This document shows positions 21,578 to 32,200 of a stretch of 64,000 bases of DNA, piece by piece (position 1 is the first letter of the stretch; each line of letters starts with the position of its first letter). This DNA comes from Anthopleura xanthogrammica (Eukaryota > Cnidaria > Anthozoa > Actiniaria > Actiniidae). The notes beneath the pieces are model-generated. The model was given only the letters and a program-made list of their open reading frames with translations, ran no database searches and was not told the DNA's origin. Where the stretch lies: contig OZ025208.1 of assembly GCA_964019055.1 (NCBI GenBank), positions 800,001-864,000 of the forward strand, written 5' to 3'. Position numbers and translations under genes: made by a program.

Positions 21578-24193
21578 ATGCACTTGTCGTGTTTCATCCT
21601 TTTCGGGATTTTTCTTCACAACAATTTTCCTACTGAAAGTAAAAAAGTTACTCCTGATGGAGTTGTGGGCGAGGCATTTAAAGAAGATGCTTTTCGTCGA
21701 ATCACCACTCACCTTATCGAGACACACATAGTCAACAAACTTGGCTCGTGTGCCTTCAGATGTTCCAAACACCTTGAATGTTTGTCGTTTAACTTTGGGA
21801 ATCGTATCAATGGCAAACACGACTGTCAGTTACTAAGAACAGACAAGTACAACTCAGGATCGTCCTACATTACCAGTACAGACTTCCACTACTTCTATTC
21901 TGTGGTAAGTTTGAATTACATCAATTTTACTGAACTTTTTTTATCTCCTAGTTTGAATTCCTATTTTTCTTTCTTATAAAACGTTTTTCTTATTTTTTAT
22001 AATTTTATTTCTATGTTGTTATCTTTTAGTATTTTAGTGTGTGTGAATGAAGGGACGAAGTTTATGGGAGGGGGCTTGAACAACACATTTTTTTGTTAAA
22101 GTAAGTTATAAAAATAGCATAGAGCCAGTGTTATTTTGTTTGACGTTCTTAATAATGACAAAATCGAATCTCATCAACTGAAAGCGCCGGGGAAAAACAA
22201 GGCACTGGAGAATTGGCAAAGAGTCAGCTAAGATTTCAATACTCACACCCCCACATGCCAGCCCATACAAACCGGCAAAAATAATGGCCAATAATGCCTC
22301 AAAATCACAGTCTTTCCATCCTTTCTCGATTATAAAATAAAAATATAAACTACTGCATACAATTAATTTGATTTTTTATGGACCTCATTACATGGTTTTA
22401 GTTGATTTTCTTTGCAAAAAATATAAGTATAATATAAGAGAAAAAGTGTGCTGAAATGAGGTCAAGCCAGAAAATCGGCTCTCTTTGAAATATAATATAC
22501 CCTGTCAAAAATGTAACGATGGATTCGAAAGCCCCGTGCTTTTCTGAACATTTTGATGTATGATACATAGCAATCCGTAAAGATTTCGATAAGTATTTTG
22601 ATCGATTTTTGAAGACTACACTAATCTTTGGCTAAATACATTGTCTGTTACGACGCTTAGGAAACGTATTGAAGTTAGCGTCAAAATTTCCCATAGTACC
22701 GAATACTCCCGTTTCGAGTTCTCTTTTACGCTGTGTTAGCCTCAATTGTGCGTAAAATTATGCAGAAATTTAGATAAAATTCGTGAAATTTCAAAGTATT
22801 TTTAATGGCTTCTTTACACACAGATCTCTTGAATTTCCACGGGCTGTTACTGAATAAAAGAATATATTACACGGTTTTGAGGCTAACACAGCGTAAAAGA
22901 GAACTCGAAACGGGAGTATTCGTTTATATTTTGCCACTGAATCGCTTTAGCTTTGTATGGTGAAAAATCTCAAAAGGAAGCTTTCTACCGTACAGTTTTT
23001 TTGTTTCTTGTCAATAAAAATAACGCGAGGCAGATCATGACGTCATCAAGATAAAAATTCTTCAAGTTACGTTATTGCGCATGATCACTCGCGCCATCAA
23101 CTTCTTCATGTACGAGTCATCTTAACTAAACAGAGATATCATTTAGAAAATTATTTGAAAAACACTTTTTAAATTCGATGAAAAGTTTCGATAGCCTGAA
23201 ATCCTTAGAAATGGAGTTTTGTTGTTTCGTAATATTGGGCAGGTGTTACAACATCTCTGCTTTGTTTTATCTTTCTAGAACAAGTGTATGGATCCCTCAC
23301 CATGTCAGAACAATGGATCGTGTTACCCTGACTACGATAACAACGACTATCATTGCGTCTGTAATAAAAAAAGAGGGAGAAACTGCGAAATATGTGAGTA
23401 CATTTTCTCCAGGATGCATAAGAGAGATATGAAGGGAAATTAGAGAGGACAGGAGAGGAAAAACTCCACATCATATCACATCATATCACATCATATCACA
23501 TCATATCACATATTTTTTATTTGTAATTCAGTTTACAGCAACTGTTCAGCGCTTCTCTCTGCTGGCTACACTGCAGATGGAGTCTATCACATCGATCCTG
23601 ATGGACAAGGCTCCTTCCCAGTCTACTGTGACATGACCACCGATAGCGGAGGGTGGACTGTGTTCCAGAAGCGCTTTGACGGCTCGGTAGACTTCTCTCG
23701 TAGTTGGCATGACTACAAGACCGGTTTTGGTAGCCTGACTGGTGAGTTTTGGTTGGGCCTTGACAAGATCCATCGCCGACTGACCAAAAGACAAGTCACA
23801 TCATTACGTGTTGATCTGGAGGACTGGATGGGCAACACGGGTTATGCTGTGTATTCATCGTTCTCTATCGCTGATGAGAGTGATTTTTACCGCCTGAGGG
23901 TAAGCGGATACTCGGGTACTGCAGGGGATTCTATGGCAAATGCTTCATGGGAAGGCTATATTAACAATAACATGAGATTCAGCACATTTGACAACGACAA
24001 TGACAATGCAGGAAGTTATCACAACGGCAGTTGTTCGTCTCTCTATGAAGGAGCCTGGTGGTATAATGATTGCTATGATTCACATCTAAACGGAAGGTAC
24101 CTCATGACCCAGAAAGACCTGAAAGGCATGTGTTGGTATGCATTCAAATCTGATTACAGAAGCTTGAAAAAGTCTCAGATGAAGCTCAAATAG
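21578..24193 (+). CDS. Secreted PAN-EGF-fibrinogen C-terminal (FReD) protein
   Basis: Three exons, 21578-21904, 23279-23393 and 23532-24193, join to about 367 aa. Exon 1 (phase 0 end, TCTGTG|GTAAGT) has a signal peptide (MHLSCFILFGIFLHNN) and a PAN/apple-like domain (CAFRCSKHLECLSFNFG...CQLLRTDKY). Exon 2 is an EGF-like domain (NKCMDPSPCQNNGSC...CVCNKKRGRNCE) ending in phase 1. Exon 3 carries the whole fibrinogen-related domain: CSALLSAGYTADGVYHI, VYCDM, GGWTVFQKRFDGSVDF, GEFWLGL, a calcium-site-like FDNDNDN, EGAWWYNDC and NGRYL. It ends in SLKKSQMKLK. Such proteins act as extracellular lectins (ficolin/tenascin-type recognition folds). The ligand is unknown. It is the divergent neighbour of the gene at 14430-17739. 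Confidence 0.88.
22701..22921. mobile_element. MITE with perfect 45 bp TIRs in a PAN-EGF-FReD intron
   Basis: 22701-22745 and 22877-22921 are exact reverse complements over 45 bp, starting GAATACTCCCGTTTCGAGTT. The total is 221 bp with a non-coding centre. It lies in intron 1 (21905-23278). The perfect arms suggest recent insertion. No obvious target duplication is visible. Confidence 0.75.
23467..23512. repeat. CATATCACAT microsatellite
   Basis: About 4.5 copies of a 10 bp ATCACATCAT-type unit in intron 2 of the FReD gene, ending about 20 bp before the exon 3 acceptor. Confidence 0.85.
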
Positions 24194-24304
24194 CGAGTAT
24201 CAGGCCTCATTGCTCCTGTGAACTGAGTTATACTGAAAGAAATGTAGAAATGTGTTCATTTGGTCGATAAAAGCATTATAATAAGCGGGCTGACTGCAAG
24301 TAGG

Positions 24305-24580
24305 CATGGCTATCACCTGCTCTCCACCATGTTTTTTGCCATAACAAAAGAAATCCAACAAGACGCAAGTCAATGAACATGATGGATATTCGAGCTCAAA
24401 TCACTAGGACCATGACTGGTAGGAACTCCTTCACTTCATACTCGTTAAAAACATTACTAATAATGGACATGGCTATCACCTGCTATCCACCATGTTTTTT
24501 GCCATAACAAAAGAAATCAAAAAAGACGCAAGACTTCTAATCTCTCACTTCATACTCGATAATAACAGTACTGATAATGG
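24305..24580. repeat. Tandem duplication, 163 bp period
   Basis: 24305-24371 and 24468-24533 are about 90% identical (CATGGCTATCACCTGC...GACGCAAG). The following CTTCATACTCG segment also recurs. It sits in the 3' flank of the FReD gene and is not coding. Confidence 0.7.
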
Positions 24581-24710
24581 AAAAAAAACTAGACTTGTGC
24601 ACACAATATTACGCCATATAGGGGAAGACGCCTATGACGTCACTTATACTGACGTCATGTGACAAAAGAAGCAAATGTCACTCATGTAAATCAACTCCAC
24701 ATACTAGCGA

Positions 24711-24860
24711 GGTCCGTTAGCGACAAAAATAGCGAAAATCTTCCACTGACCTGTTTTCTTTTTATAATTAGTTGTTAGATTGCAACATCCCTGTGGTGTT
24801 CCACAGGTTTGTTCTTGGGCCCATTGTATATTAATCTTTTTGTTTTTAATTTACCTACAC
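24711..24860 (+). pseudogene. LINE reverse-transcriptase scrap (GVPQG-VLGP motif)
   Basis: GGTGTTCCACAGG...TTGTTCTTGGGCCCATTGTA translates, across a frameshift, to a GVPQ / VLGPIVY match to the conserved GVPQGSVLGP block of LINE reverse transcriptases. Just upstream, GTTAGCGACAAAAATAGC is the reverse complement of a string downstream of the LINE fragment near 13790-13807, so a related repeat may be involved. Confidence 0.5.
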
Positions 24861-25079
24861 GTTTTCAATTCATAATTATAATTTAAGGCTGCAAATTAAA
24901 ATTCTTTTACTCACTGATGGTTTTCAAGCATTCACAAGAGAGTCAAGATAAAGACATTGCGATCATGTTGGTGGTACATTAACAAAGGAAGCTAATGATG
25001 AAATCTTTTGTTAAATACCTCCAACAGGAAGGCGATGACGTAACGTGCAAACGAAGAATACATTTCGGCAACTATTTTG

Positions 25080-25745
25080 GGAAAGAAGTAAGAGATGGAG
25101 GACGAGGAGAAGTAGTAGTAGGAGGAGGATGAGAAGTAGTAGGAGTAGGAGGAGGAGAAGTAGTAGGACAAGGAGAAGTAGTAGGATGAGAAGAAGTAGT
25201 AGGAGGAGGAGAAGAAGTAGTAGGAGGAGGACGAGAAGAAGGAGGGGAAGAAGTAGGATGGAGGAGGAGAAGTACGAAGAAGGAGGATGAGAAGAAGTAG
25301 GACGAGGAGAAGAAGTAGGAGGAGGAGTAATAGGAGGAGAAGAAGTAGGAGGAGAAGAAGTAGGAGGAGAAGAAGTAGGAGGAGGAGGACGAGAAGAAGG
25401 AGGGGAAGAAGTAGGAGATGGAGGAGGAGAAGTACGACGAAGGAGGATGAGAAGAAGTAGGACGAGGAGAAGAAGTAGGAGGAGTAGTAGGAGGGGGAGG
25501 AGTAGTACGAGGAGAAGAAGTAGGAGATGGAGGAGGAGAAGAAGTAGGAGTAGGACAAGGAGAAGTAGTAGGAGGAGAAAAAGTAGTAGTAGGAGGAGAA
25601 GAAGAAGTAGGACGAGGAGAAGTAGGAGGATGATGAGAAAAAGGAGGAGGAGGAGAAGTACGAGGAGGAGAAGAACGAGGAGAAGAAGTAGTAGGAGGAG
25701 GAGAAGTAGACGAGGAGAAGTAGGACGAGGAGAAGAAGGAGGAGT
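25080..25745. repeat. 665 bp purine-rich (AGGAGAAGT)n tract
   Basis: Almost pure A/G on the + strand apart from scattered T and C, built from AGGAGGAG, AGAAGTAGT and ACGAGGAG triplet variants. Reading frames on either strand encode only Leu/Ser/Pro or Arg/Ser runs. Long homopurine-homopyrimidine DNA of this kind can form triplexes. Confidence 0.95.
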
Positions 25746-26221
25746 GAACATACACTCTGGGGGTTGTTGAGCAGTCAAGAAGCAAGAAAAACACTCAGTC
25801 AAATGTGCCTTATATTACTAATCCTAATTTTCAAGGTGACCGAATGTCACTACCATGATACAGAAAAAAGGTTTCATTCTGAAAACCTCCAACTCTACTG
25901 AACTAGATTTGTGGTCTCAAGCTCAGTCGCGCGCAGGATAGCCAAGATTTCTGATCCTGTTCACAAACATTACTCAAGATGTACAACACCTTCAATCAGA
26001 GCAACAACAAATGATGCAAAATTACAGAAAATTTAATTTGTAAGACTTATTGTTGACAGCAAAAGTATATATTCTCTAATAACCATACTAAAAATTATTT
26101 TATCGTACTAAAGAATGTTGGCAGAATCCTGTGCAATTTTTGTTATCACTTTGGACCGAGCTTTTTTCCTTTTCTTTCGCGATTTACTGGCTATTTTGAG
26201 AGGCGTGTGGTGATTTGAGAT

Positions 26222-29200
26222 TTAGAAACTTTCGGCAGTCTTAGTGACAAGCGTCTTGCCATCCCATTTGGTCTTGTACTGTTCTGGCAAGGCAAACTCG
26301 GTCTGAAAAAAATTATATCAGAGTTAGTGAAATGTTGAGCTACAAGGGCGGAAAATTTACTACAGCATTCCAATACCCTCCCATCTACCATTAGGTGGAA
26401 AGTGGTGAATAAAGGGAAGGAAAAAAAGCCACTTTCAAAATTTGAATGCTTCCCAGGACGCACTGGTGATCACAACCAGCTGATCTGAAATAGTGATCAG
26501 ATCAGCTGGCAGGGCTTCCTAAATATTGATTGGCACCCACAACACAATGCTTAGGTTCCAAATTTGAGTTCTAGCGCAGTCCCTTAAGGAAGTGGACTTC
26601 ATGGTCCATGAAAGATGGCGGAGTTTTATTGATCTCGTCCTGAAACAAAGTCCCACAATCCTTTGCACCACGCGGAACCTGTATGACGTCATTTCTTTTA
26701 CTTACGAAATCACCATCATCCTTTGGAATAAGAACATTCATTTCAGAAGACTTGGCTGAGATGATGTCGCAGGTCATGGACTCCTTGCTCAGGTAGACCT
26801 GACAGCCATCGGTCTTGTCGATTGAGATAGTGGGCACTGCACCATTAACCTAAAGGGACCAACGATAAAAACTCAGTTAAGCTTGGCTAAATTAAAATTA
26901 AATTTGATCAATTTACACCTGCATACAAAAAAGCACTCAAACAAAAAACTCGTTTACTAGAGAAAAACTTTTCAATCGAAGTAAAGGGCCCAGAAATAAA
27001 CTTTATTAATATCATATTTAATAGTGAATGACGAAAAAACATCTTGGCTGATTTACTGCGATTCTCAATATTCTGCGAACTCAGAAATTTTAATAGATTG
27101 ATGTGAAATTGTTTTTTCACTGCCGTCAGTCTAAGCTAATCAGTCGGTACCTTTTATATTTTTGATTGGCGGAAGTGAAAAACCAAATTCTAACGGGAAA
27201 CACGAAACTACAGAGTTCGCAGAATATTGCGAATTGAAGTAAATTCGTACACGGATAACTCACGGAAGAAAACCCGAGAACAGGGAGAAAGAGCCTTGAA
27301 TCAAAGTCCAAGAATCAAACGAAAGAGGAAGATCAATCCTTCGCCTGTTTCCAAACCCGGAGCCTGATCCCTTTAACAAAGTTGGAGCATTTGCGTACTC
27401 TATTCCATGTAATGTCCTAGCATCATTCAATCCTAAATGCCTTTGAGGATTTCGTCTTGTGTTCATCACAGATAAGTCTTGCCAGAAAATGTGCGTTAAT
27501 TTTCTGGGAGGTCATCGCAAGAGATCCTTTTAAGAAGGATGCCTTAGCTGTTTCTTGCTGTTAGAAAAATCCTCGATTTGCTCACCTGACACTGGACGCT
27601 CTGACAGTTAATAAACTCGCATGTAGCAACAACATTATCAAAAACCACAGCGCACTTCTTGCAACCATCTGTAAAAGAAACAATGGGGAAAATAAAAGGT
27701 TAAGTTCAAGATTCTTGAGATTGTAACATCTGATTGATACCAAGCAATAGAATACTCTCTGGTTGATAGCACATGACGGGCAGTGTGTGCATGTCATTGT
27801 AGGCTGGTAATGAGATTCATGAGATTCATTCAACTGATTGATACCAAGCAATAGAATACTCTCTGGTTGATAGCACATGACGGGCAGTGTGTGCATGTCA
27901 TTGTAGGCTGGTAATGAGATTCATGAGATTCATTCAACTGATTGATACCAAGCAATAGAATACTCTCTGGTTGATAGCACATGACGGGCAGTGTGTGCAT
28001 GTCATTGTAGGCTGGTAATGAGATTCATGAGATTCATTCAACTGATTGATACCAAGCAATAGAATACTCTCTGGTTGATAGCACATGACGGGCAGTGTGT
28101 GCATGTCATTGTAGGCTGGTAATGAGATTCATGAGATTCATTCAGCTGATTGATACCAAGCAATAGAATCTCTCTGGTTGATAGCACATGACGGGCAGTG
28201 TTTGCATGTAATACTGACCTAGTGTTATTGAGTTAACTTTGCCCTTCACTTGCAGCGTGCTGTTCTTGCACATGTACATGTACACAGTCTGCTGCATCTC
28301 TCCATCAATCACAAGTGAACGGTTTTCTTCTTGATAATCCTGGGTAAAAGAAGAAACATGGACTGTTAGAAAACTAAGGCGCGGACACACGGTACAACAT
28401 GGTGCACAGTATTGCAGGCAATGTTCCCGAAGTAGGGTCGTTTTTTTACTTCAGCAACATTGCATGCAACAAATTGTGTAGTATGAAATGGCTCGCACAC
28501 ATTGATTGCCTGCAGCATTACATGCAATTCCGTAGCTTTATTTACTAAGAGCTAGTGCAATAATGGTGTCTTTTAGCCTGATGAATCAGACATGAATCAT
28601 CTAATCAACACCTGAACATAGTACTACCCATTGGAACTGAGGTATCCATCCCAGACTACACCACATGTGACCCAGTATGGTGGATCTGTGATATAACCTG
28701 TATGATACGTACTAATGAACCATGAATCAGACATGAATCATCTAATTCCAGACTACACCACATGATACAACACATTCTTCACTAACTATCCCACTTACCA
28801 ACACCCATTTCTTTCCTTGCAGCTCAAAGACAGGTGGTTTTTTAGCTGCCACTGCTGGTTTTGCCTTGGAGGGAGCAGGTTTAGCTGCAGGTTTCGCTGC
28901 TGGTACAGGACGAGCCTGACGCAAGGCTGGGTTCTTGTGAGTCTTCTGATTATCAGAGACTTTTTTCAAACCTGCACATTATTAACAATAGAGTCACAAA
29001 ATTATTTATTAAGGACTTTAGGGTACAGTACAAAATGAAACACTCACTTCTTCACCCCCCCCCCCCCCCCCCACATGCTCTTACAAATAAAATCCACAAA
29101 CCTGAAGAAATGTTGGTTCCAGCCTTGTTGATTTCACCAAACAGAGCATTTGCGGCAGCAGTATTCACTTGAGCAGCCTTGGGTGCAGCAGTGGGGGGTA

Positions 29201-32200
29201 CAACAGCAGGGGGTGGTGGGGGTGGTGGTGCTCCACCGCCTACAGCTGCAGGGGCTGATTCTGGTGCTGGAGAACCCTGTAAAGGTAAATATCTTTGGTC
29301 TACTGGACAGTCTGAGGGGTCATGGATTCAAGCCTCGGCAGGAAAAACACTTGAGGTCTTAAAGTGCCTAACTCAATATTTTCAGTATTGATTCTACATG
29401 AAGTGAATAGTTGAATAGTAAAATATTTTTATATGATTTGAGTGATGCATCTTGGAGATATTAAGGTTTATACTTCCAATATGTTAATGTTGTGACGTAT
29501 CTGGACTGATTAGCCTTTTTTCACCTCCTCGAACCAGGCCAAGTAAATTATCTTTATCAATAACCAAATGGGTAAAACCTTAAATTTGCATATAGACATA
29601 CTATCAACACTTGTTTTTTTTCATTGACACAATGTGAATTTGAAACAAGGTGACAAGGAAGCACCCAGCTTCAAAATAGACCAATTGTTACTGATACATC
29701 AGCTACCTTGAATTCTATTGTTTTAAGTAAGACATTATGGGATGCAAAGGGCAGTTATTGCAAAATTCATCGACTGCATAGTTGTCAGGGTGTCTTTTTA
29801 TATAACTTTATGCTATCCACTGGGAAACACATCTAAAAACCAATTGAATTTGCTGGTAGTTGGAGCAATATGTGAAACACAAAAGCAAAAAATTATTCAA
29901 AAATGTAGTCCAACCACTCTATGCTTTACAAGTATTTCCACGTTTGCCCCCTTGGCATCCCATAATTTAAGATGGCCGCTGTATCAGTAAAAAAGGGCTA
30001 TTGGGAAGAAGGGAACTTCAAGATTTCCCTGAATATGAATAATAACAATTTTTGCTTTCATTTCACAAAAAAACCCAGACATACATTAAAAGCTGACTGA
30101 TTGACTGATTGGGATGGATTGTTGGAGTGGAGTGAAATGGAAGGGATGGGCCTGCATATATAGATGGATAAATTATGTTGGATGAATAGGATGGGTGGGA
30201 TTTGCATGCAATGGGATGGGAGAAGAGATAGGGTGGGTGGAAATGGGATGAAACAGGATTTGAATTGAATTGAATTGAATTAGAATATTTTGAACTGATT
30301 TGAAATGAACTGAATTGTATTGAAATGTTTAATCTGATTGTGTCTAATTTAAGAATGTGAATCACTGTATTTGATTGAGGTCAGATCAAATCCTGCAGTT
30401 ACCTGTATGTGCTTTACAGCGGATATACAGATTGAGCATTTAACAGCACCGTTTGTCGCTATCATTGCAACTGTTAAATTTGCATGTTCCTATGCAGAAT
30501 GCACAACGTTTCTAGGTGGCTGGGAGCATGTTTGGCTGATAAAATTGGTAATTGCACAATAATTATGTGGAATAACTTCAAGGTGGATTATGTGGATCCA
30601 CGATTGCGCATTCTGTCAGAAGCCCTGTTACTTCAATATGGGTTTAATAAATGATGATGATGACAATTATTATTATTATTATTATTATTATTGAGGTATG
30701 TTGTACTTACAGCAGGGTTCCAGGACAGACCAGAAGAGTGATGTTCTTTGACATAGCTTATAAGATCTTCAAACATGCCTTTAAGACTTCTTGCCCACTC
30801 TACGTGCTTGGGATTACTGCAATAACAAGAGACAGCGCTATCAAACATACAGCATGACAAGAAGATATATTTTACAGTACAGAAACCATGTTAACGCTAC
30901 CAATGTTTTCATTGACATGCGCTGATCAAGACGACAGTTATAATGACATTATAAAATATTTGATTTACAAGTTAGAAAAAAGAGTTTACTATCAAATTTG
31001 TCACAACCATAATAGTAAAATTGCAAAGATATAAACTTTTGAAACTAAGCATTTTTGCAAAAAAACATATAATGCTGCGCATCACATCCCCGGCAAGCCT
31101 CATTATTAGTCTAGACACATACAATTCTTTGCAAAAATTCCAAATGTTTGGCCAGAATTGGAACTTGTCTGGTCAAATCTTTGCCTTGCTGGTCTGCAGG
31201 CTAAATTTGAGCAACAGATAAATTTGAAATGTACTGAATTACCTTTCTTTATGGTCTTTGATAACACGGTTAATGTAGAACTCAGATGAATTGATTGTAT
31301 CCTTGATGAAAATTGCCCCCTTGACCTACAGTATCAAAAAATATATAGAGTCAGCTTGCTCTCTGATTGGTCAAGAACTGTGCTATATTAGTGAATGAAG
31401 CACACGTCAGAATTTAGTCTCAATTTTTTGGAAATAGTGAAAATCGCAAAATTAAAGTGTTACAAAAATTTTATGTAATAAGCTAATAATACATTTATTG
31501 TGTAGTTCAAAAAATATCCATACCCCATCATGGAGGAAATCAGAATTTCCCAATAGGTAGGGGGTCAGAGGAAAAACAAAATTATAAGGTTTGTATGAAA
31601 GAAAATTGGAAATTCCAGAGGGATGGGGGATACTTTTTCAAATATCCTCCATGGTGGAGTATTGATATTTTTTTTTATAAACACACATTTATTTTATTAC
31701 TTACCACGGTCACCCATCCTAAGCATGCAATTCCCTCCGACACAGCACTCAAGTGATTGAACATCTTACTTGCTCTATGTTGCTCACGGTATTGCTACAA
31801 TTATAAAAAATAAAAAATAAATTATTAGAAATGGGATTTACAGTAGCAGTGGCATCTCTACAGAGTAGCCATTACACTCATTTTCAAAACCTCACGGAAA
31901 AGTCCCTCGAGGGGAATGATGGTTGTAAAATATATATAAAATATACCTGAACTTCGTTGATTGCAGCACTGGTTGGCTGAAGAAGCTTTCCAAGAGTTTC
32001 CTAAAAAGAAAAAAATGAAATGCAATGATAATTCAATCACCATTTTTGATAATTATGTAACCAATATGGCCCCCAGACGTCTGGATTTGTGGCTTCTACC
32101 AGCAACTGGGAAATTTGTCTGCGCATGCGTCAAAATACTCCTATGTTTACATGTGGGCTACCTTTGTTACACACGAAACTTGAAAAGCAGAAACAAATAT

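Noticed and set aside
24992..25802. Leu/Ser/Pro-rich and Arg-rich frames on both strands
   Set aside because: Products of the purine-strand tract, not proteins.
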